This document shows positions 11,273-22,825 of a DNA stretch of 64,000 bases, piece after piece. The translations under genes and the position numbers were made by a program. The stretch's first letter is position 1; the number at the start of each line of letters is the position of its first letter. The DNA is from Cannabis sativa (lineage: Eukaryota > Streptophyta > Magnoliopsida > Rosales > Cannabaceae), in the NCBI RefSeq assembly GCF_029168945.1, contig NC_083610.1:69679580-69743579 (forward strand). The letters run 5' to 3'. The notes beneath the pieces are model-generated. The model searched no databases. It had not been told where the DNA came from and was given only the letters and a program-made list of their open reading frames with translations.

Positions 11273-14200
11273 ATGTCATTTTTTGCAGAAGGAAGTTCTA
11301 TTTCTAGACCACCATTGCTTAATGACTCTAACTATCCTTACTGGAAAGTTAGAATGAGAGCCTTCATCAAATCTCAAGATGAGAAGGCGTGGAGAATGGT
11401 TCTATCAGGATGGTCTCCTCCAGTTGAGACAGATTCTTCAGGTAATACTATTATAAAATCTGAACTGGAATGGTCTATTGAAGATGATAAACTATCTGCC
11501 TACAATAGCAAAGCCTTGCATGCTATCTTTAATGGTGTAGGTGAGGGTTACATTAAACTTATATCATCTTGTGTTTCTGCTAAGGAAGCTTGGGAGATTC
11601 TTCAAACTCAGTTTGAAGGAACTTCGATGTGAAAAGATCTAGATTTATCATGCTTCAAACTAAATTTGATGAGCTTAGAATGTCTGATAATGAAACTTTA
11701 ACTGAATTCTATGAAAAATTATCTGACATTGCTAATGAATATTTTGCTCTTGGAGAAAAGCTTGATGATTCGGTTCTTGTGAGAAAAATTGTTAGAGTTC
11801 TTCCAGAAAGGTTTGACACTAAACTTTTGGCAATGGAGGAAGCTAAAGATTTTAGCACTATGAAAGTGGAAGAATTGATGGGTTCCTTACGTACTTTTGA
11901 ATTAAATCATCAGATTAAACAAAAGGACAAACCCAAATCCATTGCTGATAAAGGTAAAAGTATTGCTTTGAAAGTTGCTGATAATGAGAATTCTGATAGT
12001 GAATGTGATGATGAGATTGCTTTATTAACTAAGAATTTTCAGAAATATATGAAAAAGATGGGAAATAAAAAGAATATTTCGAAAGGTTCAAAAGGTAATA
12101 CTTTCATTAAACCATCTGTCTCTAACAAAAAGGGAATTCAGTGCAGGGAATGTGAAGGTTTTGGGCATATTCAATCTGAGTGTGCAAACACTTTGAAAAA
12201 GAATAAGAAAAGTTTCAATGTCACTTGGAGTGATGATGAATCCGAAAGTGATGAAGATATTACTGAAAATGTTGCCCTAACCTCTGTTATGACTAATGTA
12301 TTGTGTGATTCACAGGTGAAAGATAGATTGGTATGTCTGAATAATACCACCAAACAAGAGGAATCAGATTCAGATGAGTCTGAAATCTGTGAAGAATCTC
12401 TTACTGAATCATACAAAGTCATGTATGAAAAATGGATTCAGGTTGCTTCTGAAAATAGAGAGTTGAATAAATTGAATAAAAAATTGTCTCATCAGATTGA
12501 AATGTGTGAGTTGAAAATAAAAGAATATGAGACAAGTGTTTGTGATAAAGATGAAAAAATCTCTCTATTGAAGAAGGAACTTGAAAACTTTAAGAAAAAT
12601 GTTCAAATGCTTAATCCTGGATCTTCTATTTTTGAAAAAGCTCAGAATGCAGGTCAGAGAGGTTTTGCAGGCCTTGGTTCTAATGGAATGGAAAGTTCTG
12701 GAGTCACGAAGTTTGTAAAATCTAGTGTTCCAACGAATCACCGTGAGGCTACAAACTCTGCCGTAACAGTTTCACATCCTGTGGCAGCAAGAACAGCTTC
12801 TGATGCTGCAAAATCTCCAGGATCTTCGAAAAGGGTAAGATCTCAGGTAAATAGATTTGTTCCCATTTGTCATTTTTGTGGTAAAAAAGGACATATCAGA
12901 CCTAAATGTTTCACATTGAACAACCTGTTTAAAACAAATTATTTTGATAATTTGAAAAAATCTCAAAAGAAACATAAAGGTTTGAAACAAATATGGGTGA
13001 AAAAGAAGTGTCTAGCTGGTTTTTCTGATAAAACTGCTGCATCTCAAATGTGGTATTTTGACAGTGGTTGCTCTAGACATATGACAGGTGACAAGGATTT
13101 TTTGACTAACATTCGGCCTATGCAATGTGGAGAAGTCACTTTTGGTAATGGCTTATCAGGAAAAGTTGTTGGTATGGGAACTCTAAATTTTGAAGGGTTA
13201 CCTAGACTGAAAAATGTGATGTTAGTTGAAGGACTGAGGGCTAATTTACTTAGCATCAGTCAAATCTGTGATCAAGGGTTTACTGTTTCTTTTGATAGTG
13301 ATCATTGTTATGTTCTGAATGATGACAATGAATGTATCTTGCAAGGATTTCGATCCAATGATAACTGTTACACTCTAACCCCTGTGTTTACTTGTCACTC
13401 AGCTATCAACAACACCACAGATCTGTGGCATGCCAAGCTTGGGCATATTAATTTTAAAAACCTGAAAAAATTGTCAAATGCAGGTATTGTTCGAGGTCTT
13501 CCCAAGCTTGGTAAGGAAAGTGAAGGTAAGTGTGAACCGTGTCAACTTGGGAAGCAATTAAAAATCACTCACAAGCTCTGTACGATATCAATACCTCAAA
13601 GGTATTGGAATTGCTTCACATGGATCTTATGGGTCCAATCCAAGTTGAAAGTTTGAATGGTAAACGATATATCTTTGTGTGTGTTGATGATTTCTCTCGT
13701 TTTACTTGGGTAGATTTCTTAAGAGAAAAATCTGACACTTTTGATGCCTTTAAAACTCTTTGTACGAGATTAAGAGTTGAGAAAGGTTGTAATATTGGGA
13801 AAATTGTTCGAATTCGAAGTGATCATGGTAAGGAGTTTGAAAATTCGTGTATGATGATTTTTGCAAGTCTACGGGTATAACTCATGAATTTTCGGCTCCT
13901 AAAACTCCTCAACAAAATGGAGTTGTTGAGAGTAAGACTCGAACTTTGCCGGAAATGGCAAGAGTGATGTTAAATAGCAAGAAGTTGACAAAGCGATTAT
14001 GGGCTGAAGCTAGTAACACAGCTTGCTACATAATAAACGAGTGTTTATTCGTCCGGGTACCTCAAAAACATCTTATGAAATCTGGAAAGGTAAGCGCCCC
14101 AATGTAAGTCATTTTCATGTTTTTGGATGTGTGTGTTATGTCTATAGAGATCGTGAGCATATTGGTAAATTTGATGCTAAAAGTGATGTTGGTGTGTTTA

Positions 14201-16140
14201 TTGGATATTCCTTAAACAGTAGAGCTTATCGTGTTTATAACATGAGAACTCAAACTTGTTTTGGAATCGGCTAATGTGGTTGTTGATGATTTTAGAGATT
14301 TTTCAGAATTTTCCACGAAGCCAAGATAGATAGTCTCATGGATACTCCTCCAAAAGTTGTAACGCGGATCCGATGCGGCGGAACCCATTGCTGATGCTGC
14401 AAATGACGAATCTGCTGCTGCAACTGAAACTGGAGAACCAGAACCGTCTATCTTGACTCATCCAAACATCATCACTGACTCTATTCGTAAAGAACCAAGC
14501 ACCGGAGTCAAACCGAATCATCCAAAAGATATCATCCTTGGAAATCCCGAAGAAAGCATGGTAACTCGCGAAGGTATATTAATTTAATCAGCTTTCTTTG
14601 CTTTGTTTCTCAATATGAACCGAAAAATGTGAAGGAAGCCATGACCTTTGAGGAATGGCTCAATGCAATGCAAGAGGAACTCAACCAATTTGTTCGCAAC
14701 AAGGTATGGATTTTGGTCCGAAGACCAAAAGGTATAAATGTTATTGGAACAAAGTGGTTGTTTAAAAATAAAAGTGATGAGTTCGGTACAATTGTAAGAA
14801 ACAAGGCTCGTTTGGTGGCACAAGGGTACACTCAGGTAGAAGGTATTGATTTTGATGAAACTTTTGCTCCTGTTGCAAGATTAGAATCAATACGTTTACT
14901 TTTATGTATTGCTTGTATTCTCAATATTAAATTGTTTCAAATGGATGTGAAATCTGCCTTCCTAAATGGTATTTTGAATGAGGAAGTTTATGTTGAGCAA
15001 CCAAAAGGATTCGAAGATCCTCAATTTCCAGACCATGTATACAAACTTGAAAAAGCTTTGTATGGTCTGAAACAAGCTCCTCGAGCTTGGTATGAAAGGT
15101 TGACTCAATTTTTACTTTCTCATGGCTATCACAGAGGTAGTGTGGATAAAACTCTTTTCATCAAACATATAAAATCGGATTTTATCATTGCTCAAATTTA
15201 TGTTGATGATATAGTTTTTGGTTCTACATCTAACCATGAAGTGCAGGTATTTGTTGATCAAATGAAAAGTGAATTTGAAATGAGCATGGTTGGTGAGCTT
15301 AATTTCTTTCTGGGTCTTCAAGTGAGACAAATGGAAGGAGGTACATTTGTATCTCAAAGCAAGTATGCTAAGAACCTTGTCAAGAAATTTGGCCTTGAAT
15401 CGGCTAAGCAGGTAAGTACTCCTATGAGCACCACTCTGAAATTAACAAAAGATGAGAATGGAGTAAAGGTAGACACTACACTCTATCGTAGCATGATTGG
15501 AAGTCTCTTGTATTTAACTGCTAGTCGTCCTGATATATGTTACAGTGTGGGAGTGTGTGCTAGATATCAAAGTAATCCTATGGAATCTCATGTATCAGCT
15601 GTAAAAAGGATTATTAGATATGTTAATAGCACTCCTGATTATGGAATTTGGTACTCGAAAGATACCAATTCAAATCTTGCTTGTTTTAGTGATGCAGATT
15701 GGGCAGGAAATGCTGATGCTCGAAAGAGCACAAGTGGAGGGTGCTTCTTTCTTGGGAATAATCTAGTATCCTGGCATAGCAAGAAACAGAATTCCATCTC
15801 CTTATCCACTGCCGAAGCTGAGTACATAGCTGCTGGCAGTTGTTGCACTCAACTATTGTGGTTGAAACAAATGTTGATTGATTATGGGTTTGATTTGGGT
15901 GTTTTAACTATTTTTTGTGACAATACTAGTGCAATAAATATTTCCAAAAATCCTGTTCAACACTCTAGAACAAAGCACATTGATATAAGACACCACTTTA
16001 TTAGGGAACTTGTTGAAAATAAATCATTGCAATTAGAATATGTTGATACTGAAAAACAATTAGCTGATATTTTCACAAAGGCCCTAGATGCAAGTCGCTT
16101 TGACTCCCTCAGAAAATCTTTGGGAGTTTGCATTGTTTAA
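11273..16140 (+). pseudogene. Copia gag-pol polyprotein, frameshifted
   Basis: Starts with MSFFAEGSS and a gag region (LNDSNYPYWKVRMRAF). Two zinc knuckles follow (CRECEGFGHIQSEC at 12142-12183, CHFCGKKGHIRPKC at 12868-12909), separated by an acidic, coiled-coil-like stretch. Then come protease DSGCSRHMTG (13060), the integrase zinc site LWHAKLGH...CEPC, the integrase core (LLHMDLMGP, RSDHGKEF, QQNGVVE), RT (LVAQGYTQVEGIDFDETFAP, YVDDI at 15199) and RNase H ending near QLADIFTKALD. Frame changes are seen near 11628 (probably one base lost), 13575, 13848, 14050 and 14265, with stops between integrase and RT to about 14590. RT-RNase H itself is one open frame (14629-16140, 503 residues with no stop). 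Gag-pol of this class makes capsid, processes it, and copies and inserts the element. This copy cannot make the full polyprotein without help. Confidence 0.92.
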
Positions 16141-17338
16141 TTTTATCTGTTCATAATTCTTGTACAATAATATTATGTGATTCTTCTCTAGCTCTTAATC
16201 ATCTATCATTGTATTTTGACAAATCATGTTTATGCTTTTGGTTTATAATTAGTTAGGATCTCAGTCTGATCATACTTTGTGATGTTGTGCTAAAAGGTTC
16301 ATGTTACTCTCTATGTGTGTCTAGGATTAAATAATGTTCTTATACAGAGTTGAGCAATTTTTGTTTCAGTCTTGTCAGGCCCCTTGCTGGAATAGAGCTA
16401 CCCATACTGAGGTGTGAAAGCCATCTGATGAGTAAGCTGGAACATTGTAATTAGCAACTATGATGAGGATGCACTACCATAGAAAAGGGCTACCTTCAGT
16501 ATGGTGTGAAAGCATCCAGTTGCGGGATCTAATTGAAAAAGGCAAAAATAAAAAATCTTGCCAAGGACAATGATCCTATTTACACTGCACACACTTATGC
16601 CTGACAAGTGTGTTCAAATCTGTAAGTCTCCTCTATTAAAATTAAATTGATAAATCCTGGTTCACAACTTTCAGTAACATGCATATCTTTCATCAACATC
16701 AATTAAGTATGATTATTCCATGAGATACTAATTAGTTATTTTCCTTAAAAAGCATAACATGTATTTTATTTTGTCAATTGTCAATGATATTTGGTTTACT
16801 TGCTTAATTCGAATCACATATAGTTATTGTACACTTTGTCTTTTATTTTCGGTTTGTTTATTTAAAAAAAAAAATATATATATATATATAAAAAAAATAA
16901 AATGAGGGAGGCGTGTGACTTGCTTCATGGGTTAAGGAAAATCTTGTGCATAAATGGTAAGTATCAACATTCATTCTTTCTTTGATTTATTATGATATTT
17001 TTCCAAGTAAAGATTAATCTTTATATGGTAATGTGTCTTTATTCTTGAAAGATTGCTTTATTTTTGGAAAAATTTGTTGGCATTTCTAGTTCCCTTTTAT
17101 GTTTTTTTTTTTAAAAAAAAAAAAAGGGGGAAAAGGGAAAGGAGTTGAGAAGTGGGCGGTTTCCTCTTTTGGTTCATGGGCTGGCGGTTACCATTTGAAT
17201 TTTCAAAATTGGTTTCCTTTTTCTTGTTTTGATTCCAAGGTTATATAAACCAAATTTTGTCACTTATTTCACCACCTACCCGAACCCTCTTTCTTGTTTC
17301 TCTGTCAGACACTATTCATCTTCTCTTTCAGTTTCAAA
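16141..17338 (+). other. Spacer between pol and the extra ORF
   Basis: Non-coding element DNA with a homopolymer/TA tract at 16861-16900 and another at 17105-17125. Two CCATACTGAGGTGTGAAAG-like blocks (16398 and 16497) form a short internal repeat. A TATATAAACC at 17241 about 100 bp before the ORF could be a promoter for it (inferred). Confidence 0.5.
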
Positions 17339-18901
17339 ATGGTGAGAACCAAGAATCTAGGGCACTCTAAAAAATTAGAAGAAACCGTTCCAACTCCTTC
17401 TAGTGCACCCCCTGCTGCCTCAGTTCCTCCTCCTGCTGTTGCAAAGCCTGGAGATTCATCGCTTCCCCAGCGTGAATCTCAAGCCGTGAAGCCAAAACGT
17501 CCACCCAAGCAAGTTGCTCGCAAATCTGTAAGGCCCTATCGCACCTGGACTTCCTCATCTGAATCCTCGAAGGAATCTCCTCCTCCATTGGCTGTTCCTC
17601 CTCCTGCTGCATCAATGGCTGGCACCACTCCAACAGGCCCTTCAACTCGAACTCGAGCCCAGCAAGCCTCGGCTGAGAAAGACCTTCAGGCCTCTAAATC
17701 TCGAGAGAAGACTGTTCCTCCAGCCAAGAAGAAACTCAAGACTAATCCTCCCTCGGCTTCCTCGAGTTCCAGTTCAGAAGAAGAGGATCCAATGGAAGTC
17801 TCTTCAGACAAATCAGTATCTCTGCATACTGAGAAGGACAGTGAGGACACAGAACTTGAGCCAGAGCCTCCTCGCTCAAAAACTGCTTCTGCAGCAAAGG
17901 CCTCTGCTGCTGCCAAAGGCAAGCAGCCCATGGAAGATCCTCCATCTGGTAATAACCCTTCCTCTATCTCTGGTTGTCCAACTTTTTACTATCGAGACAA
18001 TGAGCGTGACTGGAATCTCTATGCAACTCGTAAGTTTGAAAGTGAGAGGAATTATGATTTGCATGCCCATCGTGTTTATGGTATTGTAAAGTTCATTCAA
18101 TTTCATCAATGGGAAAACACTCTTACTGGTTTCATTGGATTCATTGCTAACATTATTAAAGAGTTTTATGCTAATCTTACTGATGATTTCCTTGATGAGA
18201 ACTCTAGACTGTATAGGAGAGTTTATGTTAGGGGTCACTGGTTCTCTTTTTCTGAAAAGGACATTGCTCAGGCTCTGCAATTGCCTGAGAATGTATCTAA
18301 TGCTGTGATGTCCATGGATCGTGACTTGATGCACTCTGAACTCACTGGTGCTCGTTCAGAATTGAAACCAGGGGAGAGTCTTCGAATTACTCACCTCACT
18401 TTTGCTCATGCTTCCCTTATGCGGTTTGCACTAAGCAATTGGGTTCCAAATTCGAACAAGACCGTGGTGTCTCAAGAAGTGGCTACACTCCTATACCGCA
18501 TCACCTCTGGAACTTCCATTGATCTAGCCTCTCATATTCTCAACCAGATTGTCTCCTTTCGAAGAGGTAAAAAGCCAACCTTCAAACTTGTATTTCCAAA
18601 TCTAATCTATAAGGTTTTATCCTCTCAGAAGAATGTGGCCCAAGCTCATGAAACTCTTGAGCCTCCCATCACTGGCCCTACATTCCAACCTTCTGAATAT
18701 TTTGATGGTGTGTTCCAAAAACGGCCAAAGGCTGGTGCTGCTGCTGCTTCTGCTGGTGCAAGTTCAGGCTCTGCTGCTGCAGAACTCCTGGAAGTCAAGT
18801 CTGAACTTCAGAATGTGTACACTCGTCTTGAAGCAATGGCTGATATCCAGCATGACATGTCCAGGCAACTGTCCACTTTGATTAAACTCTACAAAAATTA
18901 A
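17339..18901 (+). CDS. Extra ORF of the Sirevirus-like element, 'putative plant transposon protein' domain
   Basis: A 520-residue ORF from MVRTKNLGHSKK; the open frame extends 15 codons upstream, but this is the first ATG. Residues ~1-210 are Pro/Ala/Ser/Lys-rich and acidic, likely disordered. Residues ~215-460 hold a folded domain with the pattern IIKEFYANL ... RRVYVRGHWFSFSEKDI ... LQLPENV ... LLYRITSGTSID, which I recognise from plant 'putative plant transposon protein' (Transposase_32-type) ORFs. The end is Ala/Ser/Gly-rich, then a short coiled coil (LLEVKSELQNVYTRLEAMAD). No signal peptide or membrane segment is seen, unlike the env-like ORF of SIRE1. Its role is unknown; it lies where Sireviruses carry their extra ORF. 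It is fully open while gag-pol of the same copy is broken, so it may have been kept by selection or supplied recently. Domain name is from memory of the family, not a search. Confidence 0.75.
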   Translation: MVRTKNLGHSKKLEETVPTPSSAPPAASVPPPAVAKPGDSSLPQRESQAVKPKRPPKQVARKSVRPYRTWTSSSESSKESPPPLAVPPPAASMAGTTPTGPSTRTRAQQASAEKDLQASKSREKTVPPAKKKLKTNPPSASSSSSSEEEDPMEVSSDKSVSLHTEKDSEDTELEPEPPRSKTASAAKASAAAKGKQPMEDPPSGNNPSSISGCPTFYYRDNERDWNLYATRKFESERNYDLHAHRVYGIVKFIQFHQWENTLTGFIGFIANIIKEFYANLTDDFLDENSRLYRRVYVRGHWFSFSEKDIAQALQLPENVSNAVMSMDRDLMHSELTGARSELKPGESLRITHLTFAHASLMRFALSNWVPNSNKTVVSQEVATLLYRITSGTSIDLASHILNQIVSFRRGKKPTFKLVFPNLIYKVLSSQKNVAQAHETLEPPITGPTFQPSEYFDGVFQKRPKAGAAAASAGASSGSAAAELLEVKSELQNVYTRLEAMADIQHDMSRQLSTLIKLYKN

Positions 18902-18981
18902 AGTGTTATAGTTTGTTTCTTTTTAATTAAACTTTGGTCTATTTTTTTGTTCTTTGTTTACTTTGGCACTCCGATAAACAA

Positions 18982-19224
18982 AAAGGGGGAGAGATATTTA
19001 TTTTTTGGTTTTTGTTGCCCAACTCTGGACCCTTTTTTCAGGGGGAGTTGTGGTTTGTTAGTACTTGTGAACTTAATGTTTAAAGTTAGCATGTTCTTTG
19101 TTTTTATTGTGATATTCGATTGTGTTACTCAGGGGGAGTAGTATCGTTTGCTCTTGCTAACTTTGCATTGCAGGTACTTTATGGAAAAAATTATTTTGTT
19201 CATCTAAAGTGCCAAAGGGGGAGA
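18982..19224 (+). other. Four polypurine tracts before the 3' LTR
   Basis: AAAAGGGGGAGAG at 18981, GGGGGAG at 19041, AGGGGGAG at 19131 and AAAGGGGGAGA at 19214. The last lies directly before the 3' LTR and primes plus-strand synthesis. The spare copies upstream are a known Sirevirus trait. Confidence 0.85.
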
Positions 19225-19225
19225 T

Positions 19226-20356
19226 TGTAAAGTCCTTTTTTGGCAAGTTAGGTGACAAAATAATTTTTCCTTTTTATGGTAAGATTGCTATGCATTCATT
19301 TTCGAAATCTTACTTCTTTTATTCGGTTATTAGTTGCCATTTTCCTTGTTTGGAAAGTTGCACTTTCAGCTGAACTTTCCTTTGTTGAAAACTTCTCAAA
19401 AGAGAAGGAATTCTCTTTTGGAAAGTTGTCTTTTTTAGGGAAACTTTATTTATTGCCTTTTCCTTATTGATTTCGATTGTATCTTGATACAATCAGAATA
19501 TCTAATCTGTTTTTGGCAGGAATCAAGCATTGAAAGAAGATCGGACCCGATTTTAGTAAGTTTCCCGTTTCTGGGCAGATTTGCTTCGTCAGCAACCAAA
19601 TCTGATGTAGCAGATCGTGTTTGTTTTTGGAAAGTCTTTGTACAGCTGCTAATTCGATCTTGTGGTTGCCTCTTTGGTTTCTATGATCTATAAATAGAGC
19701 CTAGAGAGCAACCATTCTAATTACCTCTTCCATTATTCATTTTTTGCATTTATCTTTTGTGAGAAGAGAGTGTTTCTTTGTTTTGTGAGAGCCTAGTTGT
19801 TCACCTAGGTTCTAGTTGTTCTATTTCTGTTCTTACTCTATCCTAGAGGTTGTGAAGAACTACTTGACTGAACAAGAGATTGGTCTTCGGGAGAAGACTT
19901 GATAAAGTCTTACTTCGGGAGGAAGTAAGCACTTGGTCTTCGGGAGAAGACTTGCTAAAGCCTTACTTCGGGAGAAAGTAAGCACTCACACTTCAAAGAC
20001 GAAGGGAGTTCGGGCTTGAAGGTGTTTCAAGAAGTCAGATTCATAAAGTGGATTACAAAGGATTGCGGCAATACTTTAGAGAGAGTCTAAACTTGTTTAA
20101 GTCAATTGTCTTTGTAATTTTGATACTTTATTAATTGATTTCATTCTCTGGGCGTGGCCCCGTGGACTAGGAGTGTTCGTGAGAACACTGATACCACGTA
20201 TAAATCTCTTGTGTCAAGTTATTTATTTTTCTGCAAATATTTTATATTCTGCCTGTTCAGTTTTGCTGTAGCAGAATTACTTTCTGCTGCTGCAAACGCT
20301 TACAGTTTTTATATTTTCTTATATACAACTGACATTTGCAAAAACACGGTTTTTCA
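19226..20356 (+). repeat. 3' LTR of the Sirevirus-like element
   Basis: Near-identical to 10088-11214, with the same TATA box (19689) and palindrome array (from 19883). The largest difference is a small rearranged stretch around 20258-20300. Confidence 0.93.
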
Positions 20357-20840
20357 AGCTCTATAGAAACGACCCAACATCCCATCCAGACTAAGAGCCT
20401 TAACCAAAGCACTTGGCGAATTTCTTCACCAAAGGGGATCCTAACCAATTTATCATTCATTGCACTAGAGATAGATGGAATAATTAAGGAGGTGAAAATT
20501 GTCCTGATCAATGACTAGTTTGCTAGAGGAGAGCATTGTCTTAAAGTTCTCGTTAAAATAGTTACCAATAGCATGTCGGTTGTTAATCCAGTGAACACCA
20601 TCCTCTGCGATCGACCCAATGAAATTTCTCTTCCAACTTATCAATGTAGAAGCATGGAAGAATCTCGTGTTACAATTCCTATCACGCAGCCACGTTTTAC
20701 AAGATTTCTGGCACCAAATTTCACATTGACGGGAAGAAACTTCCTCAATTTCTAAAAGAATATCTGTGTCCAATTGAGAATTTTCAAAGGACAAAATTTT
20801 CTAAAAGAATTTTTGCTTCCTTAAATATGATACTTGGAAT
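20357..20840 (-). pseudogene. LINE ORF2 fragment (linker and start of RT)
   Basis: On the minus strand, WLRDRNCNTRFFHAST, then GVHWINNRHAIGNYFNENF and, in a second frame, MNDKLVRIPFGEEIRQVL and DGMLGRFYRA. This is the usual plant L1-type order of GDxNTxFFH, linker and RT block 0/1. The read continues across the Sirevirus as HWKN in the reverse complement of about 10060-10087, so the copia element landed within this LINE remnant. Both ends of the LINE are missing and the frames are broken. Confidence 0.75.
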
Positions 20841-21865
20841 AAGAAATAAATAATTTTATTATTTAAGAAGTAATTTTTATAATAATATGGATGAATTAGT
20901 TACCAATTTCAATTAAAAAAATTCTAATTACATAATCAATATTCTTTTGATATACCCACCTTCAATTATACATAAAAATTATTTTTTACAAAATTATAAA
21001 TGAATATATGTTATAGTTTTCAGATTGCTTAATAAATTAAACAACTTGTGTATAAATTTACATAAGGATTATCCTAGTTCAGTTTTTCATTGGATGTGGG
21101 ACAAAATTGTTTGGTTATTTCACACTCCAATCTACATTTAATTAAGGACAACTCTAATAATACATGATAAATTAACATAAAAATAATAAAATTTTGGTAT
21201 TAAATTTTTTTCTTCAATCACAACAAAAAGTTATACTACAATCATATTCTTTACTATTATATTATTTTATTAAATTATAAATAAATATAAATAATAAATA
21301 TATAAAAAGTTTAAGTATAAATATATTATTTAAATATTAAAAATTAATAGAATATTTCTTTATATAGTTTATAGTGTGTCACATTAATAATAGTAGAATA
21401 CTGTAGACAATGCTATAAATATAATAGGTTTTAGAGTGTGGTTAAAATAAATTTAGTGTAAAATCTCATCAAATTTGATATTTTAATATTCAACATACTC
21501 TTTAAAAATTATTATATTAAATTATATAACATTCAAAATTTAATTAAATTCATAACAATATTTATGCATAAAAGTGTACTAAATACTATTATTATTTTTT
21601 AGCATTTTTTTTAATATTTTATTGGAGTTGGCTTATAGGATGGAAATCCAAATAATATGTGGCCACTTTTTTGACCATACGTACAAATCCCCATGTATTC
21701 TCAGCTTTAATTAATTATCTGAATAAATAAGGCAACCAATGCGTTGCCCAGTTACAGCTATATATCTGAATAATATTAAAGAAACCGTCCGTTGTTGTAC
21801 CTAAAAGTAAGGAGGATTGTTATATTGGTGTTCATTCAAAAAAGTTGTGTAATTCGCATGTTTGT
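20841..21865. other. AT-rich intergenic DNA
   Basis: No ORF, RNA gene or well-defined repeat seen. Confidence 0.5.
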
Positions 21866-21882
21866 AAGTAACTGTGTAATTA

Positions 21883-22003
21883 ACCACTTGAGGCTAGCTC
21901 AAGTGGTCATAGAGGGTGCGTGTGTTTGTGTATTGGAGGTCCTGGGTTCGAGTCCCAGGTTATGCTGATGTAATATATAAACGCTTAAATCAAAAAAAAA
22001 AAA
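21883..22003 (+). mobile_element. tRNA-derived SINE
   Basis: Carries a pol III A box TAGCTCAAGTGG (21895-21906) and B box GGTTCGAGTCC (21945-21955), a short tail and a poly(A) run to 22003. Flanked by a perfect 17 bp duplication AAGTAACTGTGTAATTA at 21866-21882 and 22004-22020. It inserted into the edge of the foldback repeat that follows. No cloverleaf closes, so it is not a tRNA gene. Confidence 0.88.
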
Positions 22004-22079
22004 AAGTAACTGTGTAATTACTAGGTATGGTAATTATTAGGGTGGTAATTACACAGTTTCACAGTTTAGTAATTACACT

Positions 22080-22825
22080 TAGTGCGTTTGGAAAGCCACA
22101 TTGTAATTGGATTTGTGTGTAATTGGAGGTAATTACACAATTTGGCATGTTTGTCTGACCATGTAATTACACTGTGTAATTGGAAGTAATTGAGGGGTTC
22201 CAATTACACTCTCCAATTCTCATGGCCCCCCATGAGAATTGAATGTAATTACACTGTGTAATTACTAAAAACTTTCCATATTAAATATTAGCTACTAAAA
22301 AATATTATTTTCCCATGTAATTACTAACTATTTTGCCAAACAAGATATTAGGAATTCATATGTAATTACCATTTCATATCCAAACACACTTTGCATTTTA
22401 AAATATAGTGTAATTACCTCAATGTATAATTACTACCCTAGTAATTATCCTACCTAGTAATTACACAGTTACTTCCAAACGCACCATTATATTTTAAAAT
22501 ACAAGGTGTGTTTGGATATGAGGTGGTAATTACATATGAATTTCTAATATCTTGTTTGGCAAAAATAGTTAGTAATTACATGGGAAAATAATATATTTTA
22601 GTAGCTAATGTTTAATATGGAAAGTTTTTAGTAATTACACAGTGTAATTACATTCAATTCTCATGGGGGACCATGAGAATTGGAGAGTGTAATTGGAAGC
22701 CCTCAATTACTTCTAATTACACAGTTGCAGTGTAATTACATGGTCAAACAAACATGTCAAATTGTATAATTACCTCTAATTACACATAAATCCAATTACA
22801 TTGTGGCTTTCCAAACAAATCAAAT
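22080..22825. repeat. Foldback pair of TGTAATTAC-rich MITEs, ~340 bp arms
   Basis: The left arm runs from GTGCGTTTGGAAAGCCACA to CATATCCAAACACAC. The right arm is its inverted copy, from GTGTGTTTGGATATGAGG to TGTGGCTTTCCAAAC. Both share TCTCATGG...CCATGAGAATTG at the centre and TAGTAATTACATGGGAAAATA. Spacer is about 100 bp. A transcript would form a long hairpin. A third, shorter relative lies at 24248-24440. Confidence 0.85.

Larger units (their letters stand above)
10088..20356 (+). mobile_element. Complete Ty1/copia element, Sirevirus (SIRE/Maximus)-like
   Basis: LTRs at 10088-11214 and 19226-20356 are flanked by the 5 bp duplication AGCTC (10083-10087, 20357-20361). It has a tRNA-Met primer site, gag-pol in copia order (protease, integrase, RT, RNase H), an extra ORF after pol, and four polypurine tracts before the 3' LTR. 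Paired CG-core palindromes in the LTR, repeated polypurine tracts and an ORF after pol are features described for Sireviruses, hence the assignment. The LTRs differ at roughly fifteen to twenty sites by eye, so insertion was fairly recent. Several frameshifts break gag-pol. It inserted into a minus-strand LINE fragment. Confidence 0.93.

Noticed and set aside
17400..17945. Minus-strand ORFs opposite the extra ORF
   Set aside because: Shadows of the Pro/Ala/Ser-rich codons of the plus-strand ORF.
21883..21960. tRNA gene from the A and B boxes
   Set aside because: No acceptor or anticodon stem closes, and it has an A-tail and a 17 bp target duplication, so it is a SINE.
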